NCBI RefSeq assembly: GCF_002813425.1
Contig: NZ_PHUL01000001.1
Span: 3,045,001 to 3,109,000, forward strand
Length of the DNA: 64,000 nt
Reading direction: 5' to 3'
Source of the DNA: Cellulophaga sp. RHA19
Lineage (GTDB): Bacteria > Bacteroidota > Bacteroidia > Flavobacteriales > Flavobacteriaceae
The translations under genes and the position numbers were made by a program. The notes below the pieces were generated by a model that was not told the DNA's origin, searched no databases, and worked only from the letters and a program-made list of their open reading frames with translations. Below, piece after piece: positions 1 through 8,746 of the stretch. Each line of letters begins with the position of its first letter. The first letter of the stretch is position 1.

Positions 1-761
1 CTCCTTCTTTTGGTTTAGGTTGGAGACCAAAAGATTTAAGGTCTAACAGAAGTCAAAGTTTTTTTATGCGCTACATAAGTGTTTTTAGAGATTTTGATGA
101 AAATATTATATTAGATACCGAGTTTGAACCGGATTATAGTGTATTAAATGCCAGGTTTAGGGATACTAATAACGGATTAATAAATTATTTATCATGGTTT
201 GCAGATGCACAATATGCAGGTAACTTCTCTAAACTATCTTTTGATCTAGAATACCGTAAACTGTTTCAAAACAACAGGCAATTAAATGTTAGGTTTTTTG
301 CAGGTAAATTTATAAGCAATAATACCGACTCTAATTACTTTAGTTTTGCTTTAGACAGACCTACAGATTATTTATTTGATTACGCATACTTAGGAAGATC
401 TGCTTCTACAGGTATTTATAGTCAGCAAATAATTATAGCCGAAGGCGGATTTAAATCTAAATTAGAGAATCCTTTTGCTAATGATTGGATAGCAACAACA
501 AATGTAAGCACCAATATTTACAAGTGGATAGAAGCCTATGGAGATGCTGGCTACATAAAAAACAAAGGAGCCAAAGCTAATTTTGTTTATGACACTGGTA
601 TACGCCTAAACTTAGTAACAGATTATTTTGAGTTATTTTTTCCTATGTATTCCAACAACGGATGGGAAGTATCACAACCTAATTATGGAGAAAAGATAAG
701 ATTTATTGTAACCTTAAGTCCAAAGTCCTTAACTGGGTTATTTACAAGAAAATGGTTCTAA
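1..761 (+). CDS. C-terminal part of a probable outer-membrane metallopeptidase-like protein (5' truncated)
   Basis: The frame starting at base 3 is open from the window edge, so the ATG at 66 is internal and the gene begins upstream. About 252 residues are visible. They are rich in alternating aromatic and polar residues and end in Arg-Lys-Trp-Phe, as beta-barrel outer-membrane proteins often do. The stretch with GKFISNN, FALDRPTDYLFDYAYLGRS and IIAEGGFKSK reminds me of the C-terminal region of large flavobacterial M1-like peptidases that carry a long beta-rich tail. No catalytic motif lies in the visible part, so this assignment is from memory of the family. The alternative is simply a beta-barrel protein of unknown function. 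Confidence 0.5.
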   Translation, partial: PSFGLGWRPKDLRSNRSQSFFMRYISVFRDFDENIILDTEFEPDYSVLNARFRDTNNGLINYLSWFADAQYAGNFSKLSFDLEYRKLFQNNRQLNVRFFAGKFISNNTDSNYFSFALDRPTDYLFDYAYLGRSASTGIYSQQIIIAEGGFKSKLENPFANDWIATTNVSTNIYKWIEAYGDAGYIKNKGAKANFVYDTGIRLNLVTDYFELFFPMYSNNGWEVSQPNYGEKIRFIVTLSPKSLTGLFTRKWF

Positions 762-871
762 TTAAATAACATATATTTAATTTAAACTGTATTTTTTAAG
801 TATTTCATAATTTGAAACACCTAAATAGATCTTATTTTATTAAATATTCAATAACATATCGTTCTCATCTA

Positions 872-902
872 TTGCAAAAACCAATCAAATTTGGTACTTT
901 TG
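872..902 (+). promoter_or_regulatory. Bacteroidota-type promoter for the E1 gene
   Basis: A TTG at 872-874 is followed after 20 bases by TACTTTTG at 895-902, an exact match to the TAnnTTTG -7 box known in Bacteroidota. Transcription would start near 909, giving a short leader before the ATG at 925. This is the best-formed promoter in the window. Confidence 0.6.
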
Positions 903-924
903 CAGAAATATAACTTCGTAAGCT

Positions 925-3336
925 ATGAGCGTAAAACCACAAACAAAAGACGATATTTCTTTCGACGATTTTAAATCGCAAATCATTAAAGATTATGAAG
1001 TAGCCGTATTAAGTAGGGAGTGTAGCTTGTTAGGAAGACGAGAAGTCTTAACTGGTAAAGCTAAATTCGGAATATTTGGTGACGGTAAAGAGCTACCGCA
1101 ATTAGCAATGGCTCGTTCTTTTAAAAATGGAGATTTTAGAAGTGGGTATTACAGAGACCAAACTTTTATGATGGCTTTAGGTTTACTAAACGCAAAGCAA
1201 TTTTTTCACGGGTTATATGCAACTACAGATATCACTAAAGATCCTATGAGTGCTGGTAGACAAATGGGTGGTCATTTTGGTACACATAGTTTAAATGAAG
1301 ATGGTAGTTGGAAAAATTTAACAGAACAAAAAAATAGTAGTCCAGATATTTCTCCTACAGCAGGACAAATGCCAAGGTTATTAGGTTTAGCACAGGCATC
1401 TAAAATATATAGAAATGTTTCTGGTATTGACGCCACCAATTTTTCAAACAATGGTAATGAAGTTGCTTGGGGTACAATTGGTAATGCAAGTACTAGTGAA
1501 GGTCACTTTTTTGAGACCATAAATGCTGCTGGTGTTTTACAAGTACCAATGGTAATTAGTGTTTGGGATGATGCTTATGGTATTTCTGTACACGCAAGAC
1601 ATCAAACTACAAAAGAAAATATTTCAGAAATTCTTAAAGGTTTTCAAAGAGATGAAGACAATAAAGGCTACGAAATTATAAAAGTTAATGGCTGGGATTA
1701 TACAGCATTAATTCACGCTTACGAAAATGCTTCAGAAATTGCTAGAAACGAGCACGTTCCTGTACTTATTCACGTAAATGAATTAACACAGCCTCAAGGA
1801 CACTCTACGTCTGGTTCTCATGAAAGATACAAATCTCCAGAACGTTTAGACTGGGAAAAACAAAACGATTGTAACAAACGTTTTAAAGAGTGGATTTTAG
1901 AAAACAACATAGCAAAAGAAGAAGAATTATCTGCTATAGATAAAGAAATAAAAAAAGAAGTACGTACTGCTAAAAAAGAAGCTTGGACAGAGTTTATTAG
2001 CCCTAATAAAGAAGCTAAAAAAACATTAGTAGTTCTTTTAGAGAATGTGGCAAGTAAAAGTCCTAACAAAAATTTTATTGCAAAAATTAAGAACGATTTA
2101 ATTGCTATAGAAGAACCTATTAAAAGAGATTTAGCATCTAGCGCAAGAAAAACATTACGTTATTTAATTGGTGAAGATACAGCAGAAAAACAAGCGTTAA
2201 TTAATTGGATTTCTTCATATATTGATGAAATACAACCAAAATATAGCTCTCATCTTTATAGTGACTTGCCAAACAAGGCAACCAATATAGAAGAAGTAAA
2301 ACCAGTTTACTCTGATGAATCAGAGACAGTAGATGGTAGAGTTATTTTAAGAGATAATTTTGATTATATATTTGGTAACAACCCTGAAACACTAATCTTT
2401 GGTGAAGATGCCGGTGCTATTGGTGATGTAAACCAAGGGTTAGAAGGTTTACAAGAAAAATATGGAGAATTTAGAGTAGCTGATACAGGAATTAGAGAAG
2501 CTACTATTATTGGTCAAGGTATTGGTATGGCACTTAGAGGCTTAAGACCTATTGCTGAAATTCAATATTTAGATTACTTAATGTATGCTTTACAGACATT
2601 AAGCGATGATTTAGCAACTTTACTATACCGTACTGTTGGTAAACAAAAAGCTCCATTAATAATTAGAACAAGAGGTCATAGATTAGAAGGAATATGGCAT
2701 TCTGGTTCGCAAATGGGAGGTTTTATTCATTTATTAAGAGGTATGCACATTCTTGTTCCTCGTAATATGGTAAAAGCTGCTGGTTTTTATAATACACTAT
2801 TAAAGTCTGACGAGCCTGCATTGGTTATAGAATGCCTAAACGGTTACAGGTTAAAAGAAGAAAAACCAACAAATTTAGGTGAACACTGTACTCCTATTGG
2901 TGTTGTAGAAACTGTTAAAGAGGGTACAGATATTACTGTACTATCATACGGATCTACTTTACGTATTGTGGAACAAGTTGCTAAAGAGTTACTAGAAGTT
3001 GGTATTGACATAGAAGTAATTGATGCACAAAGTTTACTACCTTTTGATATTAATCATGACGTTGTAAAAAGTGTACAAAAAACCAATAGGTTATTGGTTG
3101 TAGATGAAGATGTACCAGGAGGTTGCTCTGCTTATTTATTACAAGAAATAACAGAAAAACAAGGGGCTTACAAGTATCTAGACAGTATGCCACAGGCTAT
3201 AACTGCTAATGCACACAGACCAGCTTATGCAACAGATGGCGATTATTTTTCTAAACCTAATGCAGAAGATATTTTCGAAAAAATATATGCTATAATGCAT
3301 GAAGCTAACCCAGCTAATTTTCCAAAACTTAGGTAA
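925..3336 (+). CDS. Fused E1 alpha/beta subunit of a branched-chain 2-oxoacid dehydrogenase-type enzyme
   Basis: The protein has 803 residues. The N-terminal half is an E1-alpha (thiamine diphosphate-binding dehydrogenase) domain; the diphosphate-binding region reads GNAST-SEGHFFE at about residues 186-197. The C-terminal half from about 465 is the transketolase-like beta domain (IFGEDAGAIGDVNQG, VADTGIREATIIGQGIG), ending in the transketolase C-terminal domain. In many bacteria alpha and beta are separate proteins; here they are one chain joined by a lysine- and glutamate-rich linker. It should decarboxylate a 2-oxoacid and pass the acyl group to an E2 lipoyl protein, which is not in this window. 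Branched-chain oxoacids are the likeliest substrate, but pyruvate-like substrates cannot be excluded. It has its own promoter at 872-902. Confidence 0.85.
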   Translation: MSVKPQTKDDISFDDFKSQIIKDYEVAVLSRECSLLGRREVLTGKAKFGIFGDGKELPQLAMARSFKNGDFRSGYYRDQTFMMALGLLNAKQFFHGLYATTDITKDPMSAGRQMGGHFGTHSLNEDGSWKNLTEQKNSSPDISPTAGQMPRLLGLAQASKIYRNVSGIDATNFSNNGNEVAWGTIGNASTSEGHFFETINAAGVLQVPMVISVWDDAYGISVHARHQTTKENISEILKGFQRDEDNKGYEIIKVNGWDYTALIHAYENASEIARNEHVPVLIHVNELTQPQGHSTSGSHERYKSPERLDWEKQNDCNKRFKEWILENNIAKEEELSAIDKEIKKEVRTAKKEAWTEFISPNKEAKKTLVVLLENVASKSPNKNFIAKIKNDLIAIEEPIKRDLASSARKTLRYLIGEDTAEKQALINWISSYIDEIQPKYSSHLYSDLPNKATNIEEVKPVYSDESETVDGRVILRDNFDYIFGNNPETLIFGEDAGAIGDVNQGLEGLQEKYGEFRVADTGIREATIIGQGIGMALRGLRPIAEIQYLDYLMYALQTLSDDLATLLYRTVGKQKAPLIIRTRGHRLEGIWHSGSQMGGFIHLLRGMHILVPRNMVKAAGFYNTLLKSDEPALVIECLNGYRLKEEKPTNLGEHCTPIGVVETVKEGTDITVLSYGSTLRIVEQVAKELLEVGIDIEVIDAQSLLPFDINHDVVKSVQKTNRLLVVDEDVPGGCSAYLLQEITEKQGAYKYLDSMPQAITANAHRPAYATDGDYFSKPNAEDIFEKIYAIMHEANPANFPKLR

Positions 3337-3413
3337 TTGTTGTAAATAACACTTTTTGTCTATTTTTATTTGATTATTAGTGATAATTTATCGTGTATTC
3401 AAAAAAATATTTC

Positions 3414-3421
3414 TAAATTTG
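3414..3421 (+). promoter_or_regulatory. -7 box upstream of the DoxX-like gene
   Basis: TAAATTTG fits the Bacteroidota TAnnTTTG box and lies 36 bases before the ATG at 3457. No clear TTG -33 element is seen. Its position inside the longer TTG-started frame favours the ATG start. Confidence 0.35.
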
Positions 3422-3456
3422 AGATACATAGAATTTTTTTATCCCCGAGCCTAATA

Positions 3457-3837
3457 ATGAGAGATAACATTAAGACAAATATAGGATTGGCACTACTGCG
3501 TATTGTGCCATCTGCAATGATGCTTACACACGGAATACCAAAATTACAGAACTTTTTTAGTGGTGATGAAATAAAATTTCCAGACCCTATAGGTATAGGA
3601 GCTAGTCCTTCTTTATTTTTAGCAGTCATAGGCGAAGTTTTATGCCCAATATTTATAATATTAGGTTACAAAACTAGATGGTTTGCTGTGCCAGCAGCCG
3701 TAACAATGTTAATTGCTGCTTTTGTACAACATGCTGCAGATCCTTTTAGTGTAAAAGAAATGGCTGTACTTTACCTTCTGTTTTTTATGATAATATTTTT
3801 ATTAGGACCTGGTAGATTTAGTGTAGACGGTAAATAA
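3457..3837 (+). CDS. DoxX-like small membrane protein
   Basis: From the ATG at 3457 the protein has 126 residues, the usual size for the DoxX/DoxD-like family. An in-frame TTG at 3370 would add 29 residues, but a -7 box lies inside that extension and the added residues do not resemble the family. Four hydrophobic segments can be seen, with the family-like features MLTHGIPKLQNFF near the N-terminus, GEVLCPIFIILGYKTRW in the middle and FLLGPGRFSVD at the end. The exact role is unknown; members sit in the inner membrane and have been linked to redox processes. The stop codon ends at 3837 and the convergent holA gene ends at 3838, so there is no spacer between the two. Confidence 0.8.
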   Translation: MRDNIKTNIGLALLRIVPSAMMLTHGIPKLQNFFSGDEIKFPDPIGIGASPSLFLAVIGEVLCPIFIILGYKTRWFAVPAAVTMLIAAFVQHAADPFSVKEMAVLYLLFFMIIFLLGPGRFSVDGK

Positions 3838-4839
3838 TTAAAAAACTTTTACTAAAAGTTCTTTAAGTAAATCTGCCTGAGACATATTATAAGCTCCAAC
3901 TCCTTTACCTTTTAAATCTAAATCTCGTAAAGTAGATATAATTCCGCTTACTTTTTTCATTGGAAAGTTTTTTGCTGCTGTTTGGTATTCTCCAACAAAA
4001 TAAGGGTTTACCCCTAAAACTCTTGCAACATTTCCTTTAGAGCGGTCTTTTAATCCGTGATATTGTAGTATTTGAGTAAAATAAGTATGTAATACTGTTA
4101 CTGTTACTAAAAACGGATTATCCTTAGGGTTTTGGGCAAAATAATTTACTATGCGCGCAGCTTTTAATGTGTTGCGTTCCCCTATTGCTTTTTTAAGTTC
4201 AAAATTATTAAAGTCTTTACTAATACCTATATGCTTCTCAATTGTAGCAGGAGTAATCTCTGTATCTTTTGTAATTACAATTTTAAGTTTTTCTAACTCA
4301 TTATTTATCTTACTTAAACTAGTACCTAAATACTCTACTAATAATTGAGCAGCAATTGGAGTTATAGTATAACCACTTCCCTTAAGTACTTTTTTAATCC
4401 AATCTGCTACTTGATTTTCGTATAATTTTTTACTCTCAAATAAAACACCGCTTTTTTGTACTGCTTTATATAGCTTTTTACGCTTGTCTAATTTTGCGTA
4501 CTTATAACATATTACTAAAACTGTAGTTAATTGCGGATTATTAGCATAACTAGTCAAGTTATCTATAGTTCTAGACAAATGCTGAGCCTCTTTAATTACA
4601 ACAACTTGTTTTTCTGCCATCATTGGGTAACGTTTGGCATTGGACACAATATCATCTACAGTAACATCCTTACCATAAAGTACCATTTGGTTAAAACCAC
4701 GCTCCTCCTCTGTTAATACCATTTTTTCAATGTACTCAGATATCTTATCTATATAGTAAGACTCCTCTCCCATTAAAAAATAAATAGGTTTTACGTTTCC
4801 GTTTTTAATATCGGAGATTAGTTTTTTTACTTCGTCCAT
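3838..4839 (-). CDS. holA: DNA polymerase III subunit delta
   Basis: The protein has 333 residues, a normal length for the clamp-loader delta subunit. The N-terminus has the characteristic FLMGEESYYIDKI, followed by a long AAA+-like region with VVVIKEAQHLSR and the TVLVICYKYAKLDKRKKLYK stretch typical of HolA, then the helical collar domain. It would open the beta clamp during replication. It is divergent from the HsdR-N-like gene at 4866, with only 26 bases between the two starts. Confidence 0.9.
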   Translation of the reverse strand: MDEVKKLISDIKNGNVKPIYFLMGEESYYIDKISEYIEKMVLTEEERGFNQMVLYGKDVTVDDIVSNAKRYPMMAEKQVVVIKEAQHLSRTIDNLTSYANNPQLTTVLVICYKYAKLDKRKKLYKAVQKSGVLFESKKLYENQVADWIKKVLKGSGYTITPIAAQLLVEYLGTSLSKINNELEKLKIVITKDTEITPATIEKHIGISKDFNNFELKKAIGERNTLKAARIVNYFAQNPKDNPFLVTVTVLHTYFTQILQYHGLKDRSKGNVARVLGVNPYFVGEYQTAAKNFPMKKVSGIISTLRDLDLKGKGVGAYNMSQADLLKELLVKVF

Positions 4840-4865
4840 TTAAAAAAAATCATCAAATTTGCAGT

Positions 4866-5312
4866 ATGCAGAAGCTAAATTTTACTACACAAAACTTCCG
4901 TTTCAAAAATAGCGAAAATAAAGTCTATATTTTTGATGTGATAAGAAAAAAATTTGTGGTATTACAACCTGAAGAATGGGTAAGACAACACGTGGTACAT
5001 CATCTTATTTATCAAAAAAAATACCCAATAAGCCTTATAAATGTAGAAAAACAGCTGGTAATTAACAACTTAAAAAAAAGATACGATGTTGTTGTTTTTA
5101 ACACAGACGGAAGCATAAATATTTTGGTTGAGTGTAAAGCTCCCGAAATAAATATTACACAAACTACCTTTGACCAAATTGCACGTTACAATATGCAATT
5201 AGACGCTAATTATTTAATGGTGACTAACGGTTTAAATCATTTTTACTGTCAAACAAATATAACAGAAGATAATTATGAGTTTTTACGTGATATTCCTGAT
5301 TTTAACCGTTAA
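4866..5312 (+). CDS. HsdR N-terminal-domain-like protein
   Basis: This 148-residue protein resembles the stand-alone N-terminal nuclease-like domain of type I restriction R subunits. It carries the PD-(D/E)xK pattern: RYDVVVFNTDGSINILVECKAP gives an Asp, then Glu-Cys-Lys. No HsdM or HsdS gene and no helicase domain are nearby, so it is not part of a restriction system here. From memory, divergent pairing with holA is common in Bacteroidota, suggesting a housekeeping role, but none is established. The start ATG lies five bases after a CAAATTTG palindrome. Confidence 0.7.
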   Translation: MQKLNFTTQNFRFKNSENKVYIFDVIRKKFVVLQPEEWVRQHVVHHLIYQKKYPISLINVEKQLVINNLKKRYDVVVFNTDGSINILVECKAPEINITQTTFDQIARYNMQLDANYLMVTNGLNHFYCQTNITEDNYEFLRDIPDFNR

Positions 5313-5350
5313 ATTTGTACAAGAACTTATAAGAAAAGTAAGATTATATT

Positions 5351-6356
5351 ATGCTTAAAATCGCTGTTGTTATTCTAAACTGGAATGGTGTAAAACTACT
5401 AGAACGTTTTTTACCGTCGGTACTAGAGTTCTCTGACAATCATAAAATATATGTTGCAGATAACGCATCTACAGATACATCTATAGCATTTATAAAAAAA
5501 AAACTACCCAACTGTACAAATTATACAAAACACAACTAACGGTGGTTATGCAAAGGGATATAATGATGCTTTAAAACATATAAATGAAGATGTATTTTGC
5601 CTACTTAATTCTGATGTAGAAGTAACTCCAAACTGGTTAACACCTATAGCTAATTATTTTACAAGTGATACTGAAACAGCTATTATACAACCTAAAATAT
5701 TAGACTTAAAAAAGAAAACTCATTTTGAGTATGCAGGTGCTGCCGGTGGATATATAGATAGCTTAGGCTACCCTTTTTGCAGAGGTAGAATTTTTGATAC
5801 TTTAGAAGAAGACAAAGGACAATACAATGATACTGTTCCTATTTTTTGGGCAAGTGGCGCTTGTTTATTTATACGTAAATCTACTTTTACTTTGTTAGGT
5901 GGTTTTGATGAAGATTATTTTGCTCACCAAGAAGAAATAGATCTATGCTGGCGAGCACAAAATATGGGACTGAAAATTATGTATGTAGGAGCTTCAACTG
6001 TTTATCATTTAGGAGGTTCTACACTTAATGAAATGAATCCAAAAAAAACATTTTTAAACTTTAGAAATTCTCTATTTAGTATTGTAAAAAATATACCTTT
6101 TTACAAGGCATTTTTTATAGTTATGGCAAGGTTGTTGTTGGATGGTATAACAGGTTTGCGTTTTATGTCACAAATGCGATTTTCTCATTGCTTAGCAATC
6201 ATTAAAGCACATTTTAGTTTTTATTGGAACTTACCTAAAACGCTTAAAAAGAAGCAAGTAAAGAATAAAACAAAAAAATATTATCAAATTAAATCCATTG
6301 TGTGGGCTTATTTCGTAAATGGTAATAAAGAATTTAACAATTTAGTAAAAGATTAA
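5351..6356 (+). pseudogene. Family 2 glycosyltransferase broken by a single-base frameshift
   Basis: The first 62 codons from 5351 give a GT2 start (VVILNWNGVKLLERFLPSV, then ADNASTDTS) and stop at 5539. The remainder is open in the next frame from about 5504 to 6356, with LNSDVEV, FWASGACLFIRKS and the GGFDEDYFAHQEEIDLCWR motif of rhamnosyl- and galactofuranosyl-type GT2 enzymes. The frame changes at a run of ten A at 5494-5503. With nine A the join reads IAFIKKNYPTVQIIQN, which fits the family well, and the product would be about 334 residues. It may be a sequencing error, a recent mutation or a slippage-controlled gene. The C-terminal part has a membrane-associated helix and a basic tail. 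Confidence 0.85.
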
Positions 6357-6391
6357 CTAAATTAAAGTACCAATAGATAGAACATTTTATA

Positions 6392-6399
6392 TAATTTTG
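6392..6399 (+). promoter_or_regulatory. -7 box of the OmpA lipoprotein gene
   Basis: TAATTTTG matches TAnnTTTG and sits 25 bases before the ATG at 6424. Its last three bases are the TTG that would otherwise look like a start codon at 6397, which argues against that start. No good -33 TTG was found. Confidence 0.45.
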
Positions 6400-6423
6400 A
6401 AACAAATAACAATTAATAGTAAT

Positions 6424-7281
6424 ATGAATATGAAAAAGATTTTTTTAGGAGCTTTAGGAGCTACAATATTATTATCTTCTTGCGTGTCGCAAAAGAAATA
6501 TGCGGAGTTAGAAGCAAAAAATAAAGAAACTGAAGATTTATTAAACTCAGCAACTGTTAAATTAAACAGCTGTATATCAGATAAGGCAACTGCAGATGCA
6601 AGGTTAAGAACTTTAGAAGATCAGAACGATTTTCTTAAAGCAAACAACCAAGTGCTAGTTGACAATATGGGTAACCTAACAGATTTATCTGCTAAAGGTG
6701 CTGAAAACTTAGAAAAATCTTTAGAGAGCTTAAAAGAAAAAGATTTAACAATACGTAAATTAAACGATGCTATTACACGTAGAGATTCTGTTAACTTATC
6801 TTTAGTACAGAGTTTAAAAGGTGTTCTTGGTAACTTAGATGATGAGGATATTGAAATTAGCGTAGAAAAAGGTGTTGTTTTTGTTTCTATATCTGATAAA
6901 TTATTATTTAGCAGCGGTAGTTACAACGTAGCAACAAGAGCTAAAGAAGTTTTAGGTAAAGTTGCACAAGTAGTAAACAATAAGCCAGATTTTGAATTTA
7001 TGGTAGAAGGTCATACTGATGCTGTACCTTACAGAAAAGGCGTTTTATTAGATAACTGGGATTTAAGTGTTAAGCGTGCAACTGCTGTAGTTCGTATATT
7101 ACAAAAAGAGTATGGTGTAGATCCTAAGCGTATGACAGCTGCAGGTAGATCTCAATACATACCTGTATCTTCTACAGATAAAGCTAAAAACAGAAGAACA
7201 AGAATTGTAGTTCTTCCTAAAATTGATCAATTCTATAGTATGATCGAAGAAGGAATGAAAGATCCTGCAATAAACAACTAG
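6424..7281 (+). CDS. OmpA-family lipoprotein
   Basis: Starting at ATG 6424 (or 6430) gives about 285 residues. The N-terminus is a lipoprotein signal ending in LLSSC, so the mature protein should be lipid-anchored. Next comes an alpha-helical, probably coiled-coil region (residues about 25-125, rich in Leu, Lys and Glu). The C-terminal OmpA domain has VEGHTDAVPY, NWDLSVKRATAVVRIL and AAGRSQYIPV, followed by NRRTRIVVLP, the residues that bind peptidoglycan diaminopimelate. It should tether the outer membrane to the wall. A perfect hairpin terminator follows at 7303. A diverged copy lies at 17103. Confidence 0.9.
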   Translation: MNMKKIFLGALGATILLSSCVSQKKYAELEAKNKETEDLLNSATVKLNSCISDKATADARLRTLEDQNDFLKANNQVLVDNMGNLTDLSAKGAENLEKSLESLKEKDLTIRKLNDAITRRDSVNLSLVQSLKGVLGNLDDEDIEISVEKGVVFVSISDKLLFSSGSYNVATRAKEVLGKVAQVVNNKPDFEFMVEGHTDAVPYRKGVLLDNWDLSVKRATAVVRILQKEYGVDPKRMTAAGRSQYIPVSSTDKAKNRRTRIVVLPKIDQFYSMIEEGMKDPAINN

Positions 7282-7302
7282 TAATACACTTTATTACAAT
7301 AG

Positions 7303-7331
7303 AAAAGCCTCGCATTTTGCGAGGCTTTTTT
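7303..7331 (+). terminator. Rho-independent terminator after the OmpA lipoprotein gene
   Basis: A perfect 12-bp stem (7303-7314 with 7318-7329) has a TTT loop and is followed by more T. Read from the other strand it can also serve the convergent gene ending at 7362. Confidence 0.9.
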
Positions 7332-7361
7332 TATTAGGTAAAACTTATATTATATTTATTA

Positions 7362-7982
7362 TTAAAATATATCTATATTTCCTTTCCCCTCTCTTATAAT
7401 TTCTGGCTCACCTTCTGATAAATCTACTACAGTAGACGCTGTATTATCTCCGTAGCCACCATCTATAACAATGTCAACTAAATTATCCCACTTTTCATAA
7501 ATTAACTCAGGGTCTGTAGTATACTCTAACAACTCATCTTCATCTCTAATAGATGTAGACACAATAGGGTTACCCAGTTCTTGCACCAACGCATTTGCTA
7601 TAGAATTATCTGGTACACGTATACCAACAGTTTTCTTCTTTTTAAAATCTTTTGGTAAGTTATTATTACCAGGAAGTATAAATGTATAAGGACCAGGCAA
7701 AGCCCTCTTTAGTATTTTAAAAGTTGCTGTATCTATTTGTTTTACATATTCAGACAAATTACTTAAGTCTGCACAAATAAAAGAAAAATTAGCTTTAGCC
7801 AATTTTACACCTTTTATACGCGCTATTTTTTCTAAAGCTTTAGTGTTTGTTATATCACAACCTAAACCATACACTGTATCGGTTGGGTATATAACCAATC
7901 CGCCTTTTTTTAAAACATCTACAACCTTTTTAATTGCAGTGGGATTGGGGTTGTCTGGATATATTTTAATAAACTGAGCCAT
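7362..7982 (-). CDS. YciO/Sua5/YrdC-family protein (threonylcarbamoyl-AMP synthase-like)
   Basis: The 206-residue protein has the YrdC fold signature: VIYPTDTVYGLGCD near residue 31, RALPGPYTFILPG, TVGIRVPDN, and the C-terminal STVVDLSEGEPEIIREGKG. Enzymes of this family make threonylcarbamoyl-AMP from threonine, bicarbonate and ATP for the t6A modification of tRNA. The overall sequence is closer to E. coli YciO than to TsaC, so whether it is the main t6A enzyme of this cell is uncertain. It is single-domain, without the extra Sua5 domain. Confidence 0.8.
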   Translation of the reverse strand: MAQFIKIYPDNPNPTAIKKVVDVLKKGGLVIYPTDTVYGLGCDITNTKALEKIARIKGVKLAKANFSFICADLSNLSEYVKQIDTATFKILKRALPGPYTFILPGNNNLPKDFKKKKTVGIRVPDNSIANALVQELGNPIVSTSIRDEDELLEYTTDPELIYEKWDNLVDIVIDGGYGDNTASTVVDLSEGEPEIIREGKGNIDIF

Positions 7983-8006
7983 AATTTATTGTTTTTTAAA
8001 AACTGA

Positions 8007-8050
8007 TTACAGTAATTTTCCTTGCTAATATTAGTCTTGTATTACTGTAA
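8007..8050. repeat. Inverted repeat between the YciO-like and zinc-ribbon genes
   Basis: TTACAGTAAT at 8007-8016 and ATTACTGTAA at 8041-8050 are exact inverted copies separated by 24 bases. The hairpin is not followed by a clear T run, so it is a weak terminator at best for the gene ending at 8066. It could instead be a protein-binding site in front of the YciO-like gene. Confidence 0.4.
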
Positions 8051-8065
8051 AAACTTACATAAAAA

Positions 8066-8668
8066 CTAGTCTCTATCTACTTCGTAAATAATCTTATCTT
8101 TATATAAGCCTTTTAATTCTTCTACTGTGTAACCGTATTGTTCTTTACTGTAATTTTTAGCAATGTCTATTTCGTTAATTCCTGATTGTTTATTTGTTTC
8201 GTATTCATTCACTTTAAAATAAATACTATCAGAAATTGCTGCTATTTTCATAGTTGAGAAATAACTAGCTTCTGTTTTAAATCTATATACATCATTAACT
8301 TGTGGCTGATTAATATAGTCCTCTGTATTTTTTCCATCTAAAAAAGATGAAAAACTTAAACCAGCTATTAAAATTCCTATTATAAATAATGCAGAAAAAT
8401 GTTTTATAGGTGTTTTGGTTTCACCCTTAACATTTTTGTATTCTAACTTTAAGTTATGATCCATTTGTCTTGGCTCAAAAACACTATTACAATTAGTACA
8501 TACTGCTGCACCTGTTTTACCTATTGGAAAAATAGGAATCCAATATAAATGGGCATACTTACCGTAGACCTCTACACTAAACTTAGCGCTTTCTTTGCAA
8601 TTACTACAAGGTATTTGCCTTGTTAATTGGGATTTTAAATGTGATGAATTAGATCCGTAAAAAATCAT
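8066..8668 (-). CDS. Zinc-ribbon membrane protein of unknown function
   Basis: The 200-residue protein starts with a zinc-ribbon-like domain: Cys21-x-x-Cys24 and Cys57-x-x-Cys60, separated by a stretch containing YWIPIFPIGK. One transmembrane helix lies at about 89-107 and is followed by a roughly 90-residue hydrophilic domain, perhaps outside the membrane. Similar zinc-ribbon proteins occur widely in Bacteroidota without a known job. It is flanked by a YciO-like gene and a helicase gene on the same strand, but gaps of about 80 bases on each side do not suggest tight co-expression. Confidence 0.65.
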   Translation of the reverse strand: MIFYGSNSSHLKSQLTRQIPCSNCKESAKFSVEVYGKYAHLYWIPIFPIGKTGAAVCTNCNSVFEPRQMDHNLKLEYKNVKGETKTPIKHFSALFIIGILIAGLSFSSFLDGKNTEDYINQPQVNDVYRFKTEASYFSTMKIAAISDSIYFKVNEYETNKQSGINEIDIAKNYSKEQYGYTVEELKGLYKDKIIYEVDRD

Positions 8669-8746
8669 ATTTGATGGTTTTTATAGTTGTTATTTAATTA
8701 AATATACTACAAATAAAACCATTTAGTAAGAAAATTACATCCCTGT

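Noticed and set aside
3370-3456. A longer TTG-started frame for the DoxX-like gene
   Set aside because: The extension contains a -7 box and does not resemble the family; the ATG at 3457 gives the usual length and membrane layout.
4854-4861. CAAATTTG palindrome between divergent holA and the HsdR-N-like gene, considered as a two-way promoter
   Set aside because: It differs from TAnnTTTG at one base and is only 5 bases from the plus-strand ATG, too close for transcription to start upstream of that codon.
4866-5312. A type I restriction system
   Set aside because: Only an HsdR-N-like domain is present, with no helicase, methylase or specificity subunit nearby.
5351-6356. Programmed ribosomal frameshifting as the explanation for the GT2 break
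   Set aside because: There is no recognisable downstream stem or stop-codon context of a known programmed site; a homopolymer length change is simpler. Kept only as a remote possibility.
6397-6423. An in-frame TTG start 27 bases upstream of the OmpA lipoprotein start
   Set aside because: The TTG is the end of a TAnnTTTG promoter box, and the extra residues would precede a normal lipoprotein signal.
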